DNA of 6,154 nucleotides from Akkermansiaceae bacterium UBA6138 (GTDB taxonomy: Bacteria > Verrucomicrobiota > Verrucomicrobiia > Verrucomicrobiales > DEV007): contig DIVG01000048.1 of NCBI GenBank assembly GCA_002422425.1, forward strand, positions 1-6,154, in the 5' to 3' direction. Both the position numbers and the translations under genes were made by a program. Below, one piece after another: positions 1 to 6,131 of the stretch (its first letter is position 1; each line of letters starts with the position of its first letter). The notes under the pieces are model-generated. The model saw only the letters and a list, made by a program, of their open reading frames with translations, had not been told where the DNA came from and did not search any database.

Positions 1-1923
1 GCCAGCCTGAGCGACTGGGAAGAGCGCAAACAATGGGTGCGCCGCCAGATCCTCGTCTCGCAGGGGCTCTGGCCCATGCCGACAAAAACGCCCCTCAACG
101 CCGTCATCCACGGCCGGATCGAGCGCGACGGCTACTCGGTCGAGAAAGTTTACTTCGAGAGCGTCCCCGGTTTTTTTGTGACCGGCAACCTCTACCGACC
201 TCTCAATCCAAAGGGCAAAGTGCCCGCCGTGATGTTTGCCCACGGTCACTGGAAAGACGCCCGCCTCTCCATCGACGAACCCGGCAAGGTGAGGCAGGAG
301 ATCGCCATCGGGGCGGAGCGTTTTGAAAACGGCGGTCGTAGCATCTTCCAGTCCCTCTGTGTCCAGCTCGCACGCATGGGCTGTGTCGTGTGGCAGTGGG
401 ACATGCTGAGCGACTCGGATTCGATCCAGTTTTCCGACGAGGTCGTTCACCGCTTCGCGAAACAGCGGCCCGAAATGAATACCGTCGAAAACTGGGGCCT
501 CTACAGCGCTCCGGCCGAGTCGCACCTGCAATCCATCATGGGCCTGCAAACGCTCAACGCGGTGCGCGGTCTCGACTTTCTCCTCACCCTGCCCGAGGTC
601 GATCCCGAGCGCACCGCGATCACCGGAGCGAGCGGAGGCGGCACCCAGACGATGCTGCTCGCGGCGATCGATGACAGGATCAAGCTCTCCTTTCCCTGCG
701 TCATGGTCAGCACCGCGATGCAGGGCGGCTGCACCTGCGAGAACTCGAGCTTGCTCCGCATCAACACCGGCAACATCGAATTCGCCGGACTCTTCGCGCC
801 GAAGCCGCAGGGCATGAACACCGCCGATGACTGGACCCGCGAGCTTTCCACCAAAGGCTTCCCCGAGCTGGAGGCGCTCTATGAGCTGCACGGGAAAAAG
901 GACAACGTCTTCCTGCTGCGCGGCGAGCATTTCAAACACAACTACAACGCCGTGACGCGGAGCGCCTTTTACACTTTCGTGAACAAGCACTTCAAGCTCG
1001 GCCTCGAAGCACCCGTGATTGAGCAGGATTTCGAACCTCTCGCCCCTGAGCAGCTCACCGTGTGGAACGAGGAACATCCCGCTCCGAAAGCGGCCGACCC
1101 GGACTTTGAACGCGGTCTTCTGAAGTGGCTCACCGACGACGCTAACAAACAATTAGCGGAGGCAGCCGCGACGCCCGAAGGGCTTGAGACGGTGCTGCGT
1201 CCTGCTGTTGAAACGGTGATCGGACGCCCCTACGCGAAGGCCGGGACGGTTGATTGGGAGCTCGATGACAAACAGGATCGGGGCGAAACCATCGAGATGA
1301 GCGGACGGCTCCTAAACAGAACGCATAATGAAGAAGTGGCGGTGACTTGGATCTATCCAAAGAACTGGAATGGCCGCGTCCTTGTTTGGCTCGACGGTTT
1401 GGGCGGTGCCACGATTGATCTGGCAGCACGTGAGATCGCAATAACGAAGGGGACCGCAATACTCGGCGCCACTCTTCTCTTTCAAGGACCGGGGCCGAAT
1501 CCGCAAACCCGGGTCGTCGAGAACCCGCGCGAGTTCGCTGGCTACACCCACGGATACAACCACGCCCTCTTCGCGCAGCGCGTTCACGATGTTATGACGA
1601 TCGTGACCTTTCTGCGGAACACGAAAGTCGGGACGCATCCGAGTCCCGATCAAGTCTCTATCGTGGCCCGCGGTCAAACCGGACCCATCGCCCTCGCCGC
1701 CCGCGCCCTCGCCGGAGCTGCAGTTGATCGCGCCGCCGTCGAGACGGGCGGGTTCCGCTTTGGAAAAGTGCTCGACTACCGTGATCCGAACTTCCTCCCT
1801 GGCGGGGCAAAGTATCTCGACCTCCCCGGTCTGATCACGCTCAACGGCGATCTTCCGCTGCGGCTCGAAGGGGAAGGCGAAAAAGCTGAGGGGGATCTGG
1901 CGGAGTGGCTTGGCAGTGAGTGA
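1..1923 (+). CDS. Two-domain alpha/beta hydrolase, acetylxylan-esterase-like (5' end outside window)
   Basis: The reading frame is open from base 1 and ends with TGA at 1921-1923, so the gene starts left of the window. The first GTG, at 37, is probably not the true start, because the family-like stretch SLSDWEERKQ lies before it. Residues below are counted from that GTG. The first domain (about 25-325) is an alpha/beta hydrolase of the esterase type. It has a strand followed by AHGHW (68-72), a nucleophile elbow GASGGG with Ser199, a conserved-looking CTCEN segment (232-236), and GEHFKHNYNAVTR with His301 as the likely catalytic His. The acid is probably among Asp264/265, which is less certain. 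A second hydrolase-like region (about 430-610) has GQTG where the elbow Ser would be and looks inactive. I recall this architecture from Planctomycetota/Verrucomicrobiota proteins labelled acetylxylan esterase or alpha/beta hydrolase. An ester substrate, perhaps an acetylated sugar polymer, is inferred. Export cannot be judged because the N-terminus is missing. It converges with the dehydrogenase gene. Confidence 0.85.
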   Translation, partial: ASLSDWEERKQWVRRQILVSQGLWPMPTKTPLNAVIHGRIERDGYSVEKVYFESVPGFFVTGNLYRPLNPKGKVPAVMFAHGHWKDARLSIDEPGKVRQEIAIGAERFENGGRSIFQSLCVQLARMGCVVWQWDMLSDSDSIQFSDEVVHRFAKQRPEMNTVENWGLYSAPAESHLQSIMGLQTLNAVRGLDFLLTLPEVDPERTAITGASGGGTQTMLLAAIDDRIKLSFPCVMVSTAMQGGCTCENSSLLRINTGNIEFAGLFAPKPQGMNTADDWTRELSTKGFPELEALYELHGKKDNVFLLRGEHFKHNYNAVTRSAFYTFVNKHFKLGLEAPVIEQDFEPLAPEQLTVWNEEHPAPKAADPDFERGLLKWLTDDANKQLAEAAATPEGLETVLRPAVETVIGRPYAKAGTVDWELDDKQDRGETIEMSGRLLNRTHNEEVAVTWIYPKNWNGRVLVWLDGLGGATIDLAAREIAITKGTAILGATLLFQGPGPNPQTRVVENPREFAGYTHGYNHALFAQRVHDVMTIVTFLRNTKVGTHPSPDQVSIVARGQTGPIALAARALAGAAVDRAAVETGGFRFGKVLDYRDPNFLPGGAKYLDLPGLITLNGDLPLRLEGEGEKAEGDLAEWLGSE

Positions 1924-1939
1924 TTCGGGGAAGTCGAAC

Positions 1940-1965
1940 CTGCGGCTAAAGCCGCAGCCACTTTT
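1940..1965 (+). terminator. Hairpin with T run between convergent genes
   Basis: Seventeen bases after the hydrolase stop, arms CTGCGGCT (1940-1947) and AGCCGCAG (1950-1957) are perfectly complementary around AA. In practice this gives a GC-rich stem of about 7 bp with a TAAA loop. A short T4 run (1962-1965) follows after four bases, so it works best as a rho-independent terminator for the plus-strand gene. The T run overlaps the last base of the dehydrogenase stop codon on the other strand. Read from the minus strand the hairpin has no T run after it. The T run is short, so efficiency is uncertain, and the palindrome could instead be a copy of a dispersed REP-like element. Confidence 0.5.
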
Positions 1966-3014
1966 CACCCGTTCCGTAACGAAGCCATATCGATCACGAA
2001 GCGATACTTCACATCGCTGCACAGCAGTCGCTCATACGCCTCGTTAACCTGCTGGATCGCGATCATTTCGACATCGCTGGTGATGCCGTGCGTGCCGCAG
2101 TAGTCGAGCATTTCCTGGGTCTCGGCGATGCCGCCGATGAGAGAGCCGGCGAACTGGCGGCGCTTGAAAATGAGGTTGAAGGCCGCGACCGGGAGCGGCT
2201 GTTCGGGAGCTCCCACGAGGGTGAGAGTGCCGTCGCGCTTCAGGAGATTCAGGTAGGCGTTGATGTCGTGCTCGGCCGAGACAGCATCGAGGATGAAGTC
2301 GAAGCTGTTCGCATGCCGTTGCATTTCGCTGGCGTCTTTCGAGAGGACCACCTCATCGGCGCCGAGGCGGAGAGCGTCTTCGCGCTTGTGCGGTGAGGTC
2401 GTGAAAAGGACGGTGTGGGCTCCGAAAGAATGGGCGAATTTCAGCCCCATATGTCCCAGTCCGCCGAGCCCGACGATGCCGACTTTTTTCCCTTGGCCGA
2501 CTTTCCAGTGACGTAGAGGCGAGTAGGTCGTGATCCCGGCACAGAGGAGCGGGGCCACGGCGGCGGGATCAAGATTTTCCGGCACTCGCAGGACGAAGTC
2601 TTCGGTCACCACGATCTGCTCGGAATAACCGCCGAAGGTGTGGCCGCTCCCGACCGGATCGGGACTGTTGTAGGTGAAAGTCTGCCCGTTCTCGCAGTAT
2701 TGCTCATAGCCCTCGTGGCAGTTCGGACAAGTGCCGCACGAATCGACGAGACATCCCACTGCGGCGAGGTCGCCCTCTTTGAACTTCGTGACCTCGGCTC
2801 CGACACGGGAGACGCGTCCGACGATCTCGTGACCGGGGACACAGGGGAAAACGGTGTTGTGCCATTCGTTGCGCGCCTGGTGGAGATCCGAGTGGCAGAC
2901 GCCGCAATAGAGGATCTCGATTACGACATCCTTCGCGAGTGGCTCGCGCCGGGTCAGGGAGAAAGGGGCGAGAGAGTCGGTGGCGGAGAGGGCGGCGTAG
3001 GCTTTGGTGCTCAT
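1965..3014 (-). CDS. yahK: Zinc-dependent NADP alcohol dehydrogenase / aldehyde reductase (YahK/CAD-type)
   Basis: A 349-residue medium-chain dehydrogenase, the same length as E. coli YahK as I remember it and matching it along its whole length. It is expected to interconvert aldehydes and alcohols with NADP(H) in the cytoplasm. Catalytic zinc ligands are Cys40 (in CGVCHSD), His62-Glu63 (in PGHE) and Cys158 (in LLCAGITTYSPL). Structural zinc ligands are Cys93, Cys96, Cys99 and Cys107. The Rossmann motif GLGGLG is at 182-187, followed by FTTSPHKRE (204-212), a segment that in this family suits NADP. The C-terminus YRFVID is typical. ATG at 3012-3014 gives the expected N-terminus. Directly upstream is a pyrimidine tract (CTCCTCCCCC) rather than a Shine-Dalgarno sequence. 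It lies 98 nt downstream of the beta-helix gene on the same strand, so it may be read from that operon or from its own promoter. The symbol reflects family identity; the physiological substrate is unknown. Confidence 0.93.
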   Translation of the reverse strand: MSTKAYAALSATDSLAPFSLTRREPLAKDVVIEILYCGVCHSDLHQARNEWHNTVFPCVPGHEIVGRVSRVGAEVTKFKEGDLAAVGCLVDSCGTCPNCHEGYEQYCENGQTFTYNSPDPVGSGHTFGGYSEQIVVTEDFVLRVPENLDPAAVAPLLCAGITTYSPLRHWKVGQGKKVGIVGLGGLGHMGLKFAHSFGAHTVLFTTSPHKREDALRLGADEVVLSKDASEMQRHANSFDFILDAVSAEHDINAYLNLLKRDGTLTLVGAPEQPLPVAAFNLIFKRRQFAGSLIGGIAETQEMLDYCGTHGITSDVEMIAIQQVNEAYERLLCSDVKYRFVIDMASLRNG

Positions 3015-3062
3015 GGGGGAGGAGTATTTGTATCTCGAGGGTAACTGGACGACACGAAGCGG

Positions 3063-3072
3063 GTAAGCTTAC
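3063..3072. repeat. Perfect 10-bp palindrome GTAAGCTTAC
   Basis: GTAAGCTTAC equals its own reverse complement. The symmetry does not extend outward. Its centre is about 54 bp upstream of the dehydrogenase ATG, a position that would suit an operator or activator site. No known regulator motif is recognised. Confidence 0.45.
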
Positions 3073-3093
3073 GGATGGGCCGATTTATCCGTT

Positions 3094-3105
3094 AACTCAT
3101 GAGTT
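3094..3105. repeat. Perfect 12-bp palindrome AACTCATGAGTT
   Basis: AACTCATGAGTT equals its own reverse complement and is the longest uninterrupted palindrome I noticed in the gap before the dehydrogenase gene. It sits 7 nt beyond the stop codon of the beta-helix gene. It lacks a T run, so it is not a standard terminator. An operator-like role is possible but unproven. Confidence 0.45.
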
Positions 3106-3112
3106 CCCACCC

Positions 3113-4501
3113 CTATCGCGCCCACGTCCCCTTCCCCGTTCCGCCGCGCGGGGTCGTCGCGGGATACTTGGGATTCACCGTCTGCTCGATCTCGCGCACG
3201 ACCTGCCCGAGCCCGAGTTCCCTTTCATTCCCGCGCACTCGGACCCCGGCAACGCTGATATTCCGCGCCGTGCAGTTGAGGTCGGGGGAGAAGATCTCGA
3301 CCCATTTGGAGGGATCGTTTCCGGAGCGATAGGTCTGCGACTTCGGCCCGATGAGGACAAAGGGCTCGTCCGAGTCGAGGGCGACCTGATCGAGAACGAG
3401 CCCGTCGAGTTCGGCGTGGATCTCGAGGCGGGCGGCATGAGGCAGGTCGATGTCCTCAAAGCGCAGGTTTCTCAAGCTGCCAAGGCTAACGCTGAAATCC
3501 TTGTCCCTCCCGAGTTCGAGGTTCGGCTGATCGTAGAGCTTGAACTCGGTGATGCCCGAGACGCGTCGCACGGTGACATCGTGGATCGGACAATCGAGTA
3601 AAGTGCCGTCGGCAAATTTTTTTCCCCCCGGCAAAAAGCGGATCGAATTGGCTGAGGGCATCCCCTCGGGAGCCCCGCTGATATCTTCGATGACGATGTC
3701 GTGAATGGCACCATAGCTGGGAGCGTAGTTTTTCCATTCCCACGCATTGAGTGCCACGGTGTCGTCATGTGAGTCACCGCTGACATGGCGAATCAGTCCG
3801 CGCCGCGCCGGTCCGTTCACATGGACTCCGTCGCGTCGATGGTTTTCGAGAGTGAGCCCGTCGACCGTAAAATCCTCGACATTCGCGAGGTGCACGGCAA
3901 AGGCGCGGCTCTCGCGAACGGTGAGGCTCCGCACCGTGATGCCACGCACGTTTTGCAGCAGGATGACCCCATGCGTTCCCGGCACGGCGTTCTTTCCGGC
4001 AGAGGCACCTCGGAGGTTTCCGTTCGATTCGCGCGGAGCGGTTGAGAGAGTCGTCCAGACTCCGCCCTCGATGGTGATGTCGCGATCGGGCTGCGTTTCG
4101 GCAGGCACGGGACCTTCGGGAAATCCAACGAGGTTCCGGTTCCGCACCATGCAGGTATTTGTCCCCGGACGCAGTCGCATCTCGGCTCCGGGATCGGCGG
4201 TGAGACGCTGACCCGACGAGAGAATGAGTGGTCCGTCGAGGTAGTAGGGCAGCTCGCGGGCGGGAATGTGCAGCGCACCTGCGGCATCGATCACGGCCTG
4301 CATCGCCGCCGTCCAGAGCTCCGCCGTGACCGGGCGAACTTCCATCGCCCCGGCGGCATCGGGCCAAAGTTCCTCCCAGGCCCCGTTCGTCACGAGATGC
4401 CCGAAATCGTCGAGAGTCTTGTCAGCGGAGTGCGCGAGTGTCCACGTTAGGGCGAGACAAAGGAGAGTGAAAACCGGGAGACGCTTCATCACGAAACTCA
4501 C
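3113..4501 (-). CDS. Secreted right-handed beta-helix protein, glycoside hydrolase family 28-like
   Basis: A 462-residue protein with an N-terminal signal peptide (charged MKR, then a hydrophobic stretch to about residue 22, cleavage plausible after AHSA at 26). The body from about 90 to 420 is a series of short repeating strands typical of right-handed parallel beta-helices (ITIEGGVWT, ITVRSLTVRES, FTVDGLTLEN, IVIEDISG, VTVRRVSG). Positions matching polygalacturonase-type GH28 are Asp224 in RRDGVHVNG and Asp246-Asp247 in SHDDTVALN, spaced as in that family. The usual His-Gly motif after them is not seen, so the chemistry may differ. Action on a pectin-like or other uronic polymer outside the cytoplasm is inferred. 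The GTG at 4499-4501 overlaps the previous gene's stop by 4 nt (GTGA) and has an AGGG about 9 nt upstream. The ATG at 4487-4489 (MKRLPVF, 458 residues) is an equally reasonable start. Stop is TAG at 3113-3115. It is likely co-transcribed with the two genes upstream. Confidence 0.8.
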   Translation of the reverse strand: MSFVMKRLPVFTLLCLALTWTLAHSADKTLDDFGHLVTNGAWEELWPDAAGAMEVRPVTAELWTAAMQAVIDAAGALHIPARELPYYLDGPLILSSGQRLTADPGAEMRLRPGTNTCMVRNRNLVGFPEGPVPAETQPDRDITIEGGVWTTLSTAPRESNGNLRGASAGKNAVPGTHGVILLQNVRGITVRSLTVRESRAFAVHLANVEDFTVDGLTLENHRRDGVHVNGPARRGLIRHVSGDSHDDTVALNAWEWKNYAPSYGAIHDIVIEDISGAPEGMPSANSIRFLPGGKKFADGTLLDCPIHDVTVRRVSGITEFKLYDQPNLELGRDKDFSVSLGSLRNLRFEDIDLPHAARLEIHAELDGLVLDQVALDSDEPFVLIGPKSQTYRSGNDPSKWVEIFSPDLNCTARNISVAGVRVRGNERELGLGQVVREIEQTVNPKYPATTPRGGTGKGTWAR

Positions 4502-4941
4502 TCGCGCCGTCCCTCATCGACATCGACGTAGTCGGGGATCGTGCGAATGTCATCGCGATGGGCGAGACCGCCCTCGGCCTTGCGTTTTTCGAGGGTGGCC
4601 GAGATGTGATCGTTCCAGCCGAGCTTCGAAATAAAGGCATTCCAGACGAGGCGGTCCGAGTCATTGAGGGGACGTCCGTTGGCTTCGCACCAGGCGAGGA
4701 TTTCCTCATCGCTCCCGCCTTCGAGAACCCGCTCGCGCAACGCCCCGTAGTCGAGGCGGAGGAATTCGGTGAGCCAGCCGTCGGCGCCCTTGCCGAGGTT
4801 GTCTTGCAGTTCGTCCCAAAGCAGGCCCTGCTCCATGAGCCGTATCTTACCCACCATGCGGGGGAAATACTTCAGGCCGGCGGTTTCGTCGAGTAGGCCG
4901 CAGGGGAGGCTCGCGGGATCGGGTTTGGTGCTCATCGTCAT
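4498..4941 (-). CDS. DUF5069 family protein
   Basis: A protein of about 147 residues recognised as DUF5069, a family of unknown function. Typical elements are GLKYFPRMVGKIRL near the N-terminus, then NLGKGADGWLTEFL, LDYGALRERVLEGG, DEEILAWCE, a tryptophan-rich LVWNAFISKLGWND, and an acidic C-terminus (DYVDVDEGRRE). There is no signal peptide or membrane segment, so it is probably cytoplasmic and mostly helical. I chose ATG 4939-4941 because GGA lies about 6 nt upstream. ATG 4933-4935 (MSTKPDP) and TTG 4969-4971 (157 residues) are alternatives. Its stop overlaps the GTG start of the beta-helix gene, which suggests translational coupling. The 44-nt gap to the TIM-barrel gene upstream suggests one operon. 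What a cytoplasmic DUF5069 protein does between two exported carbohydrate-related proteins is unknown. Confidence 0.85.
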   Translation of the reverse strand: MTMSTKPDPASLPCGLLDETAGLKYFPRMVGKIRLMEQGLLWDELQDNLGKGADGWLTEFLRLDYGALRERVLEGGSDEEILAWCEANGRPLNDSDRLVWNAFISKLGWNDHISATLEKRKAEGGLAHRDDIRTIPDYVDVDEGRRE

Positions 4942-4985
4942 GATGTTTCCGTCGGGTGAGGCCTCTGTCAACCGGCAGGACGTGA

Positions 4986-6032
4986 TCAGACCCGACCGAG
5001 GATGCGGTCGAGCGCGTCACTGGTTTGATAGACGAGAGCCTCGGGGTAGTGTCGCCACGGGCGGAAATATTCAAAGGTCAGGTAGCCCTCGTAACCCGTT
5101 GCATCAAGCGCTGCGACGACGGCTGGCCAATCGACACTGCCGTCGAGGAGCGGACGGAAGCACTCAAGGGAGTGGTCGGTCCCGGCGCGATGGAATTCCT
5201 TGAGATGCACGTTCTTGATACGGCCTCCGAGTTGCGGGATCCAGTGCTCGGGTTGCTGATACTGCATGATGTTTCCCGTGTCGAAGTGGATGCGGCAATG
5301 CTCGCTGCCGAAGGAATCAACGAAGGCATTCATCTCGGCCGGAGTCATGAGGAAGCCGTTGAAAAAGATGTTCTCCATGTTGAGCGAGACGCCGAGCTTT
5401 TCCGCGTCGAGGAGAAGATTGCCGACTGCCTCGCGTGCCCGTGTCTCGCAGACATCGTTCGAGACCGGATCATGATCATCACGCCACGGGATCGTGACTG
5501 CACCGGGCACAACGAGGACATCGGCGACCCCGAGATCGGCCGCCGCTTTGCCTATCATCCCCGCCAGTTCGAGCCCGCGGGCGCGTTTCACGGGATCATT
5601 GCTCGTGAGCGGATAGGGCCAGAAAAGGAAGCTGCAGAGCCCGCTGATTGCGATCCCGATTTCGTCCGCCATTTTCCTGATCGCGGCATACTCGGCAGGG
5701 CCGGACTTCGGGGAAAGTTCGCTCTCAAGATCGTAGTTGAGCTCGACCGCGTCGAAGCCGGCATCTTTGGCGAGTTGCAGACACTCCCGCAGGCTCATGC
5801 GGTCGGGATAGGGAAAGGCCCAGAGATTAATCGATTTTTTGATCTTCGGATACGCCTTCGGCGAGGCCCGCCGATCGTCGGGTTTTGCGGCGGTGGCTGG
5901 CTCTTGTGCGACTGCATTGAGCCCGGTGAGACCGGCGGCGACTCCGCCGACGAAGGCACTGCTGCGGAGAAGATCCCGGCGGGTGAAGCCTCCGGGGCGG
6001 GGATGGAGATATTCGGGTGGCTCTGCGGGCAT
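4986..6032 (-). CDS. Tat-exported sugar phosphate isomerase/epimerase-like TIM barrel
   Basis: A 348-residue protein of the xylose-isomerase-like TIM barrel superfamily (AP endonuclease 2 fold). The N-terminus carries a twin-arginine signal, FTRRDLLRSS (16-25), then a hydrophobic stretch FVGGVAAGLTGLNAVAQ (27-43), so export across the inner membrane in folded form is predicted. The barrel starts near residue 66 (KSINLWAFPY) and includes GFDAVELNYD (92-101). Likely metal ligands in the usual order are Glu220 (NMEN), Asp251 (HFDTGN), His276 (NVHLKEF) and Glu321 (LTFEYF). This set indicates an active metal-dependent isomerase or epimerase, although the family also includes dehydratases and endonuclease-like members, and no substrate can be assigned. 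ATG 6030-6032 leaves a 15-residue lead before the Tat motif. No strong Shine-Dalgarno sequence is seen. Tat-tagged members of this superfamily are common in Planctomycetota and Verrucomicrobiota. It is probably the first gene of the minus-strand operon. Confidence 0.88.
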   Translation of the reverse strand: MPAEPPEYLHPRPGGFTRRDLLRSSAFVGGVAAGLTGLNAVAQEPATAAKPDDRRASPKAYPKIKKSINLWAFPYPDRMSLRECLQLAKDAGFDAVELNYDLESELSPKSGPAEYAAIRKMADEIGIAISGLCSFLFWPYPLTSNDPVKRARGLELAGMIGKAAADLGVADVLVVPGAVTIPWRDDHDPVSNDVCETRAREAVGNLLLDAEKLGVSLNMENIFFNGFLMTPAEMNAFVDSFGSEHCRIHFDTGNIMQYQQPEHWIPQLGGRIKNVHLKEFHRAGTDHSLECFRPLLDGSVDWPAVVAALDATGYEGYLTFEYFRPWRHYPEALVYQTSDALDRILGRV

Positions 6033-6062
6033 GATCTCAAGGCTAGCCGGACAGTGCCGCAG

Positions 6063-6075
6063 AAAAAAGAAAAAA
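6063..6075 (-). terminator. T-rich tract, possible end of an upstream transcript
   Basis: On the minus strand this reads T6-C-T6, about 30 nt before the TIM-barrel start and 20 nt after a possible stop codon at 6098-6096. Such a tract could belong to a terminator of a gene lying to the right. I find no strong hairpin directly before it. Only 6-bp arms GCCGCA/TGCGGC on either side of the tract were noticed, which is the wrong arrangement. It may equally be promoter-associated sequence for the TIM-barrel gene. Confidence 0.2.
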
Positions 6076-6095
6076 CGATGGCGTCGATGCGGCGG

Positions 6096-6131
6096 CTACC
6101 AGCTGAGGCGGAATTCGAGCCAGCCTGAACC
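6096..6131 (-). other. Possible C-terminal tail of an outer-membrane beta-barrel gene
   Basis: In one minus-strand frame the codons from 6131 to the TAG at 6098-6096 read GSGWLEFRLSW and stop. Alternating aromatic and polar residues with a terminal Trp resemble the last strand of outer-membrane barrels. In the same frame TGA stops occur upstream at 6137-6135 and 6143-6141, so an intact gene would need a frameshift, sequencing error or pseudogene decay. A neighbouring frame (GDSVQ before 6125) is open to the window edge. With only 11 residues visible, chance is a serious alternative. Otherwise nothing clear is seen in 6033-6154. Confidence 0.2.

Larger units (their letters stand above)
3015..3112 (-). 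promoter_or_regulatory. Dyad-rich leader region upstream of the dehydrogenase gene
   Basis: This 98-nt gap separates the beta-helix gene stop from the dehydrogenase start. It holds three inverted repeats in a row: a perfect 12-bp palindrome (3094-3105), 5-bp arms CGGAT/ATCCG (3072-3076 and 3087-3091), and a perfect 10-bp palindrome (3063-3072). A possible -10 box TACAAA (minus strand, 3032-3027) has no convincing -35 partner. It would place the transcript start only about 5 nt before the ATG. None of the repeats is followed by a T run, so a terminator for the beta-helix gene is not supported. A regulator binding region is an inference from the symmetry alone. Confidence 0.4.

Noticed and set aside
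33..326. A 97-codon plus-strand frame starting at ATG 33
   Set aside because: It is an Arg/Pro-rich out-of-frame reading of the hydrolase gene, whose own frame is family-like from base 1.
1312..2022. A 236-codon minus-strand open frame across the hydrolase 3' end and into the dehydrogenase
   Set aside because: It overlaps two well-supported genes, crosses the terminator hairpin and shows no domain or coherent hydrophobic pattern.
2939..3601. A 220-codon plus-strand open frame opposite the beta-helix gene end and the dehydrogenase start
   Set aside because: Its translation is a charged, low-information mirror of the opposite strand, and it overlaps two recognised genes and the regulatory gap.
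3003..4935. The identical 12-mer TTTGGTGCTCAT at 3003-3014 and 4924-4935
   Set aside because: It is the reverse complement of the same codons for MSTK at the starts of two genes, so a shared N-terminal peptide explains it without a functional repeat.
5025..6128. A 367-codon plus-strand open frame opposite the TIM-barrel gene
   Set aside because: It is longer than the real gene but its translation has no recognisable domain. The minus strand carries a Tat signal and all four metal ligands. Such frames are common in GC-rich codon-biased genes.
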